Shown: positions 1-6,357 of the stretch, piece after piece | Layout of the letters: each line of letters opens with the position of its first letter | Numbering within the stretch: position 1 is the first letter of the stretch | Assembly (NCBI GenBank): GCA_937942965.1 | Contig: CALDGN010000415.1 | Coordinates: 1 to 10,673 of the forward strand | DNA from: an uncultured Acidimicrobiales bacterium | GTDB lineage: Bacteria; Actinomycetota; Acidimicrobiia; Acidimicrobiales; UBA10347 | DNA length: 10,673 nucleotides | Direction: 5' to 3' | Translations under genes and position numbers: made by a program | Notes under the pieces: generated by a model | Databases searched by the model: none | Told to the model about the DNA's origin: nothing | What the model saw: only the letters and a program-made list of their open reading frames with translations

Positions 1-1
1 G

Positions 2-613
2 AGTCCGGTGTTGCAGAAGCCCCTCGAACTCGGCGCCGATGTCGTCGTGTACTCGGCGACGAAACACATCGACGGACAGGGCCGGGTTCTCGGTGGAGCG
101 ATCCTCGGCACCGAGGCGTACAAGGCCGACTACCTCATGCCATTCACCCGCCACACGGGTCCGAGCCTGAGCCCGTTCAATGCGTGGACGCTCGCAAAGG
201 GTCTCGAGACCTTGCGCCTGCGTGTCGATGCTGCGGCCCGAAGCGCCCTCGACCTCGCCGCTCGGTTGCAGGAGCATCCAGGTATCTCAAACGTCGGCTA
301 TCCCCATCTGCCTAGCCACCCGCAGTACGACTTGGCCAAGCAGCAGATGTCAGCCGGCGGCACCGTGTTGACCGTCGATGTCGGCGACAAAGCCTCGGCG
401 TTTGCCTTCATGGATCGACTGTCGTTGTTCGACATCTCGAACAACGTCGGTGACTCGAAGAGCCTGGCGACCCATCCGGCGACAACGACGCACCGGCGCA
501 TCGGCCCTGATGCCCGCGCCACCGTCGGCATCGGTGATGGCATGGTCCGCTTGTCGGTCGGTCTCGAAGACACCGAAGACCTTTGGGACGACCTCGCCCA
601 GGCCCTTACCTAG
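2..613 (+). CDS. metZ: O-succinylhomoserine sulfhydrylase-like PLP enzyme (C-terminal part)
   Basis: Partial gene; the reading frame is open to the left edge, so the true start lies outside. About 203 residues remain of a family usually near 390-400. The protein belongs to the Cys/Met-metabolism fold-type I PLP enzymes. The motif SATKHIDGQGRVLGG contains the Schiff-base lysine (codon 62-64), and the IDGQGR context is typical of MetZ rather than of cystathionine gamma-synthase. Further along are SAGGTVLTVDV and the substrate/PLP-phosphate region NNVGDSKSLATHPATTTH, both family hallmarks. MetZ makes homocysteine directly from O-succinylhomoserine and sulfide in the cytoplasm, as a step in methionine synthesis. 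The C-terminus is complete, ending at TAG. A related gamma-synthase or gamma-lyase is possible because the N-terminal half is not visible. Sixty bases separate it from the next gene, so cotranscription is uncertain. Confidence 0.85.
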   Translation, partial: SPVLQKPLELGADVVVYSATKHIDGQGRVLGGAILGTEAYKADYLMPFTRHTGPSLSPFNAWTLAKGLETLRLRVDAAARSALDLAARLQEHPGISNVGYPHLPSHPQYDLAKQQMSAGGTVLTVDVGDKASAFAFMDRLSLFDISNNVGDSKSLATHPATTTHRRIGPDARATVGIGDGMVRLSVGLEDTEDLWDDLAQALT

Positions 614-624
614 ACAAGCGAACA

Positions 625-663
625 GTCGTCGCGGCTTCGTGTCTCGGCCGGCATCGCGACTAC
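625..663 (+). other. Imperfect inverted repeat between metZ-like and PhyH genes
   Basis: Nine-base arms at 625-633 (GTCGTCGCG) and 655-663 (CGCGACTAC) pair with one mismatch around a 21-base loop. There is no T-run after it, so it is not a canonical intrinsic terminator. The right arm overlaps the putative -10 box of the next gene. It could be a weak terminator, an operator, or chance in GC-rich DNA. Confidence 0.2.
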
Positions 664-666
664 CTT
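661..666 (+). promoter_or_regulatory. Putative -10 box (TACCTT), leaderless-type, for the PhyH gene
   Basis: TACCTT fits TANNNT and ends 7 bases before the GTG at 674, so a transcript would begin at or next to the start codon. The only Shine-Dalgarno-like run, GAGG at 669-672, sits one base from the GTG, too close for normal use. This favours leaderless expression. No convincing -35 is visible. Confidence 0.3.
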
Positions 667-673
667 TCGAGGC

Positions 674-1492
674 GTGAGCGAGGGGCCAGTCATCACCGAT
701 GAGCAGGTCGCGCAGTACCAGCGCGACGGTGCGATCGCCGTCCGCGGCGTCGTCTCAAGCGAATGGCGCGAGCGCCTCAGCGCCGCCATCGAACGAGACA
801 TCGCGAACCCAGGGCCGTTCGACCACAGCTACGACGTCGAGGGTGGCCACTTCCACGGCAACTTGCGCGTGTGGCAAAACGACGCTGACTTCGGCGCGTT
901 CTGTCTTGAAGGTCCCGGGGTCGACATCGCTCGACGCTGCATCGGAGCGACGCGACTGAACCTGCTCTACGACCAGCTGTTTGTGAAAGAAGCGGGCGCG
1001 AACCATCCGACCCGATGGCACAACGATCAGCCGTACTGGCCCGTCAGTGGCCGCGATGTCATCTCGATCTGGGTCGCTCTGGACTCCACGAATGCGGCGA
1101 ACGGTCGACTCGAGTTCGTCCGCGGCTCGCACGAGTGGGATCGCTGGTTCCAGCCCGAATCCTTCGGACCGAACAACGGCGCGAGCGCCTACGCCCGCAA
1201 TCCCGACTACGAGGCCATCCCCGACATCGAGGCAGACCGCGACGCCTACGACATCATCAGCTGGGATCTCGAGCCAGGAGATGTCTACGTCTTTAGTGCC
1301 ATGACGCTGCACTATGCGGCTGGCAACGCGACCGCAGATCGTCGCCGTCGGGGCTACACGGTCCGCTACTGCGGCGACGACGTTCGGTACGACCCTCGGG
1401 TCGGCACCAGCACTCCGGTGCATGTCCCGAACAAGGCCGCTGGCGATCTCCTCGACAGCGATCAATGTCCTCTGGTGTTCGCAGCCACGTGA
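674..1492 (+). CDS. Phytanoyl-CoA dioxygenase (PhyH) family oxygenase
   Basis: A 272-residue, probably cytoplasmic Fe(II)/2-oxoglutarate-dependent oxygenase of the PhyH family, about usual family length. The facial triad is visible: H116 and D118 in TRWHNDQPYW, and distal H213 in TLHYAAGN. The arginine cluster 223-226, about 11 residues after H213, is where PhyH proteins hold the 2-oxoglutarate carboxylate. WVALDSTNAANGRLEFVRGSH (about 134-154) is the typical core strand and turn. The GTG at 674 is the only usable start in the frame; the upstream in-frame stop is the metZ-like gene's TAG. Members hydroxylate phytanoyl-CoA or many small metabolites, and the substrate here cannot be read from sequence. 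It ends 7 bases before the DUF4129 gene and may be cotranscribed with the MoxR block, without an obvious functional link. Confidence 0.88.
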   Translation: MSEGPVITDEQVAQYQRDGAIAVRGVVSSEWRERLSAAIERDIANPGPFDHSYDVEGGHFHGNLRVWQNDADFGAFCLEGPGVDIARRCIGATRLNLLYDQLFVKEAGANHPTRWHNDQPYWPVSGRDVISIWVALDSTNAANGRLEFVRGSHEWDRWFQPESFGPNNGASAYARNPDYEAIPDIEADRDAYDIISWDLEPGDVYVFSAMTLHYAAGNATADRRRRGYTVRYCGDDVRYDPRVGTSTPVHVPNKAAGDLLDSDQCPLVFAAT

Positions 1493-1499
1493 TCGATCA

Positions 1500-2198
1500 A
1501 TGATCACACGCCGACTCATCGGCTTTCTCGCAGGGGCACTTGTTCTACTCACGCTGCTCGGCGTCGCCAGCAACTCAGAGCAGCTCGAATTCGCTGACCG
1601 CGAACCATCGGTCAGCAGCAATTCCAGCACCAGTCGCGGTTCCGCTGCGATCGAGGAACTCGCCGTCGAAACCGCAACGGAGATCGACCCACCGACTCGC
1701 CAAGCTGAGCTTCCGTCGTGGTTCTTGTGGACCGTCGGCGTAGCGGCCGGTCTCGGCACGCTCTGGTTCTTGAGCCGCCAGCGGTTCAAGTTGATGCTCG
1801 GTCGTCGCCGCGCCGCTCCTGCAGAGACGTCGACGCGCCTCACCGAAGAAGAGCAGGCCGAGACGATCGCTGACTTCGCTGACCAGTTGATCAGCGAAGT
1901 CGAGCTCGAACAGGATCCGCGCATTGCGATTCAACGCGTGTACGCCGCGGTCGAGACCGGGCTCGGCACGCGCGAGCTTCGACGGAAGCCCGCCGAGACT
2001 CCGCTGAAGTACCTCGATCGTGTCTTCGGCCGCCGCAAGTCAGCTGCGCCCGCGCTTGGCCGTCTGACCGACCTGTTCCAAGTCGCCCGCTTCTCGGCCG
2101 AGCCGATCGGGCCCGATGCCCGCACCCAGGCCATCGAGGCGCTGCGAGAACTCCGAGACGAGTACCGGTCCATCGCTCGAAGACGGGTCTCGCGATGA
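1500..2198 (+). CDS. DUF4129-domain membrane protein of the MoxR block
   Basis: A 232-residue protein with two predicted membrane spans (about 5-24 and 72-91). A Ser/Thr/Glu-rich stretch between them (25-70) would be extracytoplasmic, and a C-terminal cytoplasmic domain follows. That domain (about 143-222) has the DUF4129 pattern: IQRVYAAVETGL, ETPLKYLDRV, then LTDLFQVARFS and a helical end. DUF4129 proteins recur beside MoxR/DUF58 genes, sometimes fused to transglutaminase domains; the biochemical role is unknown. The ATG at 1500 was chosen because it places the first hydrophobic helix at the N-terminus; the frame opens further upstream (to 1314) but only inside the PhyH gene. No clear ribosome-binding site is visible, consistent with read-through from the PhyH transcript. 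Its stop overlaps the next start by ATGA. Confidence 0.82.
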   Translation: MITRRLIGFLAGALVLLTLLGVASNSEQLEFADREPSVSSNSSTSRGSAAIEELAVETATEIDPPTRQAELPSWFLWTVGVAAGLGTLWFLSRQRFKLMLGRRRAAPAETSTRLTEEEQAETIADFADQLISEVELEQDPRIAIQRVYAAVETGLGTRELRRKPAETPLKYLDRVFGRRKSAAPALGRLTDLFQVARFSAEPIGPDARTQAIEALRELRDEYRSIARRRVSR

Positions 2199-2563
2199 TC
2201 GTTCTCCTCTTGATCCTGGCCATCGTCGCGACCATCTCGCTCATCGTGTCCTCGTTCGGCGCAATCAACGACGTGACACCGACCGAGATGGAAAGCCGCG
2301 GCCGGTGGGGCGTCGTGAGTTGGCAGTGGCAGCGAACTCGACGGCTCGACGCACACGAGCGCCGCTGGCAGACCGCTCTGATCACCGCTGCGAAACAGCC
2401 CACCCGTTGGCCGGACCTGATTGCCGAAATCGAACGCCTGGAACGATCCGCCGACGTGGCATCAGATCCAGCACCACCCTCAACCCACGATGCGGCCTGG
2501 GTCGATGCCCGACTCACCGCACTCGAACAGCACCTTGACACGCTCACCGGAGACAACACATGA
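2195..2563 (+). CDS. Small single-span membrane protein, unknown family
   Basis: A 122-residue protein I do not recognise. Residues 2-22 (start MIVLLLILAIVATISLIV) form one hydrophobic helix or uncleaved signal anchor. The rest is soluble, rich in Arg, Trp and Glu, and probably helical: WQWQRTRRLDAHERRW around 43-58, then an acidic and basic stretch IAEIERLERS near 76-85. A Pro/Ser linker follows, and a final helix RLTALEQHLDTLTG. It overlaps the DUF4129 gene by ATGA (2195-2198) and the MoxR gene by ATGA (2560-2563), so translation is very likely coupled. In many actinobacterial MoxR clusters a different membrane protein (DUF4350) sits in this slot; I see no basis to claim homology. A membrane tether or adaptor for the ATPase is a reasonable inference only. 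Confidence 0.75.
   Translation: MIVLLLILAIVATISLIVSSFGAINDVTPTEMESRGRWGVVSWQWQRTRRLDAHERRWQTALITAAKQPTRWPDLIAEIERLERSADVASDPAPPSTHDAAWVDARLTALEQHLDTLTGDNT
2549..2552 (+). promoter_or_regulatory. Shine-Dalgarno of the MoxR gene
   Basis: GGAG lies 7 bases before the ATG at 2560, inside the end of the preceding gene. It supports this start and independent ribosome loading in addition to coupling by the ATGA overlap. Confidence 0.5.
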
Positions 2564-3534
2564 CGAACACCAACACCGACCTCACGGTCGATGATGTCGC
2601 CGCGCATGGCAACGCCATGCTCGACGAACTCGAGAAGGCCGTCGTCGGCAAACGCGAGGTCCTCACCCAGCTCTTGACCGGCGTTTTCGCGAGCGGTCAC
2701 GTTCTGTTCGAAGACGTTCCCGGTCTCGCCAAAACGCTGATCGCTCGTTCGGTCGCCCAGGTTGCCGAGCTCGGCTTTTCCCGAGTGCAGTTCACGCCCG
2801 ACCTCGTTCCCGCCGACATCACCGGGTCCGCAGTCTTCGATGCCGGTGGCAGCACAGGCGTGTTCAAGCCTGGTCCCGTCTTCGCGAACCTCGTGTTGGG
2901 TGACGAAATCAACCGGGCCCCGCCCAAGACGCAAGCCGCGGTCCTCGAGGCAATGGAAGAGCGCCAGGTCACCGTCGACGGCGTGTCGCACCCGCTGCCC
3001 GCACCGTTCATCGTGATCGCGACCCAGAACCCGATCGAATCAGGCGGCACCTATCCGCTACCCGAAGCCCAACTCGACCGCTTCTTGCTCCGCCTGTCCG
3101 TCGGCTACCCCGACCTCGACGCCGAGGCCGAGATCGTTGCGCGCCGGGCAGCTCGTGGTCGAGAAGAGGTCGAGCTGAACCAGGTGATCGACGCGACAAC
3201 GCTGCGGTCGCTGCAACAGGTCGTGGAGTCCGTGCCGGTCGAGGCCAGCGTTGCCAGATACATGGCATCGCTCGTCGCCGCGACCCGCGAAACACCTCGT
3301 ACCGACGCTGGTGCGAGCCCACGTGGCTCGCTGGCGTTGCTTCGGGCCAGTCGAGCATGGGCCGCGCTGCACGGTCGCAACTTCGTGACGCCCGACGATG
3401 TCCATGCGATCGCGGTGCCGGCACTCGCCCATCGCCTGATTCTCAAGCCCGACGAGTGGCTTCGCGGCGTTACTGGTGCCGACATCGTCGAGAGCATGCT
3501 CGCCGTGGTGCCCACACCATCTTCGGTCGCCTGA
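2560..3534 (+). CDS. MoxR-family AAA+ ATPase
   Basis: A 324-residue cytoplasmic AAA+ ATPase, typical MoxR length. Visible in order: Walker A EDVPGLAKT (51-59, Lys58); FTPDLVPADITG (78-89), a MoxR signature; Walker B VLGDEIN (112-118, Asp115/Glu116); sensor 1 in ATQNPIE (Asn157); the arginine-finger region LPEAQLDRF (Arg174); and sensor 2 in SPRGSLALL (Arg255). The C-terminal helical lid runs from about 205 to the end. MoxR ATPases form rings and act as chaperones for assembly or metal loading of partner proteins, often with DUF58 or VWA-domain partners, and both kinds of context fit here. The start has a good ribosome-binding site and overlaps the upstream gene. The next gene begins 5-11 bases after the stop, so the two are surely one transcript. 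Confidence 0.95.
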   Translation: MTNTNTDLTVDDVAAHGNAMLDELEKAVVGKREVLTQLLTGVFASGHVLFEDVPGLAKTLIARSVAQVAELGFSRVQFTPDLVPADITGSAVFDAGGSTGVFKPGPVFANLVLGDEINRAPPKTQAAVLEAMEERQVTVDGVSHPLPAPFIVIATQNPIESGGTYPLPEAQLDRFLLRLSVGYPDLDAEAEIVARRAARGREEVELNQVIDATTLRSLQQVVESVPVEASVARYMASLVAATRETPRTDAGASPRGSLALLRASRAWAALHGRNFVTPDDVHAIAVPALAHRLILKPDEWLRGVTGADIVESMLAVVPTPSSVA

Positions 3535-3545
3535 TCGACGTGACC

Positions 3546-4901
3546 ATGACCCCGGCCGAACGGCCACCCGAGCTCATCGATGCCACCCACATCATGTTGA
3601 CGGGTACCCGAGAGCTGCGGCAACGCACGCCGCTGTTCAACGTGCTCACGGTGCTCACCGTGGCAGCCTCGGTCGGGGCGATGGGGGCTCGGCGTCCCGA
3701 GTTCCTCGGTCTTGTTGCGCCCCTCATCGCACTGCTTGCCCTCGGGTTTGCGCGCTGGCGGCCCGTGGTCGGCGAGGTGCGTCTGGGCATCGACGCGCCT
3801 CACCTTGTCGAGGGCGACGAGTTCGCCGTACTCGTCGAGGTCGACGGCGGCGACGAGGGTCTTGAGCGCGTCGAGATTGAGCTCAAGCTTGGCGAGCGAG
3901 TCTCGGCTCGCGGCACGCTCCGAAGCGTGACGTCGGTAGCGGCCGGCACGACCCGTCATCTCGCCTTCCCGGTATCAGCAGATGAATGGGGCGTTGGCAC
4001 GATCGAGCAAGTCACCATCCGGGTCACCGACCGCTTCGGCTTGTTCGGCGGCACAGTCAGCCGCAGCGCCAACGTGTCGATGCGCATCGGTCTGGCCGAA
4101 GATCGTCTCAAGGCTTCGCTCGAAGCGGATCGGTTTCGTCGTGTGGTCGGCAGCCACTTGAGCAGTGACCGCGGCCAGGGCCTCGAGATCGCCGACATCC
4201 GCCCGTACCTTCCCGGTGATTCGATGCGGGACATCAACTGGCGCATTACCAATCGCCGCCAAGAACCGTGGGTCACGCTGCGCCACCCTGACCGCTCCGC
4301 CACGGTGGTTGTGATCGTCGACGCGCACGACGGCGAAAGCGATGCCCGGTCCACGACGCAACGTCGTTCGGTCGCCGCAGCTATGGCGCTCGCCCGCGGC
4401 CACCTTTCAAATCACGACCCGGTCGGCCTCCTCGTCGTCGGCCACACCGTGCGGTGGCTCCCGCCCCGGCTCGGGCGCAACCAACTCCACCGCATTGCGG
4501 ACGAGCTGATCTCGGTGAGCAACGCGCCCGATGCCAGCCTGCGCATGTATCGCCCTCCGGCGATTCACAACATCGGCAAGGAAACCATCGTTGTTGCGGT
4601 GACGCCGCTTCGTGATCCGCTCATGGTTTCGCTTATCGCCGAGCTTCGCAGTCGCGGAAACACCATCGCCGTGCTCGCCCCCGAGGTCGAAGAAGAACCG
4701 CCAAGTCGGATTCCGTTCGTCGTCGAGGGCCGCACCTCCACGCTCGCGCGCCGACTCGCCAGCGCCGAACAAGCGGTCGGCATCCAGTCGCTGCGAGCAC
4801 ACGGCGTCGTGATGGTGCCGTGGGCGGTTGATGAACCCGTGACAGCCGTGATCGACGCCGTGCGTCGCCTGCGCCAGTCGATGCGACGGGTGACGAGCTG
4901 A
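3546..4901 (+). CDS. DUF58 protein, MoxR partner
   Basis: A 451-residue protein from ATG 3546; an in-frame GTG at 3540 would add two residues, and the frame also opens upstream inside the MoxR gene. Two closely spaced hydrophobic segments (about 33-48 and 53-70) anchor it. A beta-rich region (about 75-180) follows, then the DUF58 signature around 208-235: DRGQGLEIADIRPY, PGDSMRDINWR. The segment after 252 resembles a von Willebrand A fold (VVVIVDAHDGE), but the metal-binding DxSxS motif is replaced by D259-A-H-D-G, so metal binding there is doubtful. DUF58 proteins are nearly always encoded next to MoxR ATPases and are thought to be their membrane-bound partner. Its stop overlaps the next ATG by one base (TGATG). 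Confidence 0.88.
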   Translation: MTPAERPPELIDATHIMLTGTRELRQRTPLFNVLTVLTVAASVGAMGARRPEFLGLVAPLIALLALGFARWRPVVGEVRLGIDAPHLVEGDEFAVLVEVDGGDEGLERVEIELKLGERVSARGTLRSVTSVAAGTTRHLAFPVSADEWGVGTIEQVTIRVTDRFGLFGGTVSRSANVSMRIGLAEDRLKASLEADRFRRVVGSHLSSDRGQGLEIADIRPYLPGDSMRDINWRITNRRQEPWVTLRHPDRSATVVVIVDAHDGESDARSTTQRRSVAAAMALARGHLSNHDPVGLLVVGHTVRWLPPRLGRNQLHRIADELISVSNAPDASLRMYRPPAIHNIGKETIVVAVTPLRDPLMVSLIAELRSRGNTIAVLAPEVEEEPPSRIPFVVEGRTSTLARRLASAEQAVGIQSLRAHGVVMVPWAVDEPVTAVIDAVRRLRQSMRRVTS

Positions 4902-5425
4902 TGCTGACCTGGCACCTCGACCGGCTCGTCCGATCAGCGACGCTCTGCCTGCTCGCTGCGGTCGTCATCACCGGCGCCATGGGCTTCGTCATCAAAGCTG
5001 GCAGCGACGTGTCGAACGTGCTCGGTGGGCTGCTCGTCGGCGCGCTCATCATGGGCGTTGGCGGCATCGTTGGCTCGATGGGAACGACCGGTTTCGGTGC
5101 GCTGCTCTTCAGCTTCATCGCATCGCTCGCCAACCCTGGTGCCCCCACGCTGCTCCTGGCCGGTTGCGTGGTCGTGATTGCGTTGCTCCTCGTCGACCTT
5201 TCGATCACGCTTCGTCGAGCGCCGCTGATCGATCGCAGGGTTTGGATCGACAGCGTGGTGAACGCAGCCGTTGTCTCCGCTCTTGGTGCTGCACTCTTCG
5301 GCGTTGCTTGGCTGGTTGGGACGTTGGCGACGTGGCAGGCAGTCGTGCTTCCGTTCGGGGTCGTTGCCCTTGGTTATGCCGTTCGGTTGGCGGCCGATTC
5401 ACACACCAAGCGCTACCGCTCCTAG
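4901..5425 (+). CDS. Polytopic membrane protein at the end of the MoxR block
   Basis: A 174-residue, very hydrophobic protein with no recognised family. Five or six membrane spans can be placed at roughly 13-32, 38-58, 63-77, 82-103, 117-140 and 143-164, with glycine-rich helices (VLGGLLVGALIMGVGGIVG). A short basic loop after span four (TLRRAPLIDRR) suggests a cytoplasmic face by the positive-inside rule, as does the C-terminal tail HTKRYRS. The ATG overlaps the DUF58 stop by one base, so translation is coupled and it should be part of the same complex or pathway. In other actinobacteria this downstream slot is often held by SpoIIM- or RDD-type membrane proteins; I see no clear motif of either. 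A role as a membrane platform for the MoxR/DUF58 pair is inference. Confidence 0.78.
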   Translation: MLTWHLDRLVRSATLCLLAAVVITGAMGFVIKAGSDVSNVLGGLLVGALIMGVGGIVGSMGTTGFGALLFSFIASLANPGAPTLLLAGCVVVIALLLVDLSITLRRAPLIDRRVWIDSVVNAAVVSALGAALFGVAWLVGTLATWQAVVLPFGVVALGYAVRLAADSHTKRYRS

Positions 5426-5426
5426 A

Positions 5427-5454
5427 AGCGCCGCCTCGGTCCGCCGACAGCGCT
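5427..5454 (+). terminator. Possible hairpin after the MoxR block
   Basis: Two stacked stems: AGCGC (5427-5431) with GCGCT (5450-5454), and inside it TCGG (5436-5439) with CCGA (5444-5447) closing a 4-base loop. It begins 2 bases after the last stop codon of the block. No T-run follows, so if it terminates transcription it is a non-canonical terminator; it may only stabilise the 3' end. Confidence 0.3.
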
Positions 5455-5460
5455 GACGAA

Positions 5461-5466
5461 TAGGAT
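5461..5466 (+). promoter_or_regulatory. -10 box (TAGGAT), leaderless-type, for the crotonase gene
   Basis: TAGGAT matches TANNNT and ends 6 bases before the ATG at 5473, the spacing expected when transcription begins at the start codon. The AGGA inside it could also serve as a Shine-Dalgarno 7 bases from the ATG, so the two readings compete. No clear -35 is seen. Confidence 0.4.
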
Positions 5467-5472
5467 CCTGCG

Positions 5473-6357
5473 ATGGCTGATTCTGTTCTCTACGAGGAGC
5501 GCGATGGCATTGCGATCATCACGCTTAATCGACCCGAGAAGCGCAACACCCTCAACGACGACGTGATTCAGGGCGTCGCCGACGGCATCGACACAGCCAC
5601 GAAGTCACCGGATGTCAGCGCGATCGTGTTGCGTGGCGCCGAAGGCACCTTGACGGCCGGCTACGACCTCAGCCCTGCAGCCGACGCCCCCCAATGGTCG
5701 ATGCCGTACGGCGCCAGGGGGCCGAAGCCGCGCGAGGGCGCATGGGACCCGGTACGCGACTACCAGTTCATGGGCAACAACGTCCGCCGGTTCATGAAGA
5801 TCTGGGAGTGCCCGAAACCGGTGCTGGGTGAGATCACCGGCTGGGCGGTCGGCGGGGCCACCGACCTGGTGCTCTGCTGCGACCTGTTGTTCATGGCCAG
5901 CGACGCCCACATCGGGTACGCACCGAGTCGCATTTATGGCACGCCGACGACGATGTTGTGGGTGTATCGGCTGGGCCTGGAACACGCCAAGCAGTTCTTG
6001 CTCACCGGTCGTGCGATCGATGCCGAGACCGCTCATCGGATCGGGCTCGTCTCCTACGTCTACGAGCCCGACGAGATCGGCGAGGCGATCGAGGCCGAAG
6101 CGCGGCGGATGGCCTCGATCCCTGCGAACCAGCTCGCACTGAACAAGATGCTCATCAATCAGGCATTCGAGAACATGGGCCTGCGCACCAGTCAGATGCT
6201 CGGCACGTTCTTCGACGGCGTCACCCGCCATACCGAAGAGGCGTATCGCTGGGAAGAAGACATCACCGAGCGAGGTCTGCGTCCTGTCGTCGCGGAACGC
6301 GACGAACCGTGGCAGGATTACTCGCAGCGGCCAGCGCCCACCGACGAGGACGCATGA
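5473..6357 (+). CDS. Crotonase-fold enoyl-CoA hydratase/isomerase family protein
   Basis: A 294-residue crotonase-superfamily enzyme, slightly longer than the usual 255-270 because of an insertion near 70-100 and a charged tail. N-terminal ITLNRPEKRNTLN (16-28), the first oxyanion-hole region TAGYDLSP (61-68) and the second GWAVGGATDL (123-132) are clear, so it should bind an acyl-CoA thioester. The two glutamates used by classical hydratases (E144 and E164 of rat mitochondrial enoyl-CoA hydratase) align with D131 and about P151 in HIGYAPSRIYG, so standard hydration is doubtful and isomerase, hydrolase or other chemistry is possible. The region LTGRAIDAETAHRIGLVSYV (from 177) is typical of the family. 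Its TGA overlaps the ATG of the CoA-transferase gene (ATGA, 6354-6357), indicating a shared pathway. Substrate unknown. Confidence 0.88.
   Translation: MADSVLYEERDGIAIITLNRPEKRNTLNDDVIQGVADGIDTATKSPDVSAIVLRGAEGTLTAGYDLSPAADAPQWSMPYGARGPKPREGAWDPVRDYQFMGNNVRRFMKIWECPKPVLGEITGWAVGGATDLVLCCDLLFMASDAHIGYAPSRIYGTPTTMLWVYRLGLEHAKQFLLTGRAIDAETAHRIGLVSYVYEPDEIGEAIEAEARRMASIPANQLALNKMLINQAFENMGLRTSQMLGTFFDGVTRHTEEAYRWEEDITERGLRPVVAERDEPWQDYSQRPAPTDEDA

Noticed and set aside
755..1924. 389-codon open frame on the minus strand
   Set aside because: It lies opposite the PhyH and DUF4129 genes, both with clear family motifs. Its translation is low-complexity, Ser/Arg/Val/Ala-rich with no domain, as expected for an antisense frame in GC-rich DNA.
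1891..2991. 366-codon open frame on the minus strand
   Set aside because: Antisense to three real genes including MoxR. The product is rich in Arg, Gly and His without motifs and crosses gene boundaries.
3357..3539. Upstream extension of the DUF58 frame
   Set aside because: It overlaps the sensor-2/lid region of MoxR in another frame and is Arg-rich without motifs. Starts at 3540 or 3546 fit the operon spacing.
5958..6353. Upstream extension of the CoA-transferase frame
   Set aside because: The frame is open, but the extra residues are an out-of-frame reading of the crotonase gene. The family N-terminus begins just after ATG 6354.
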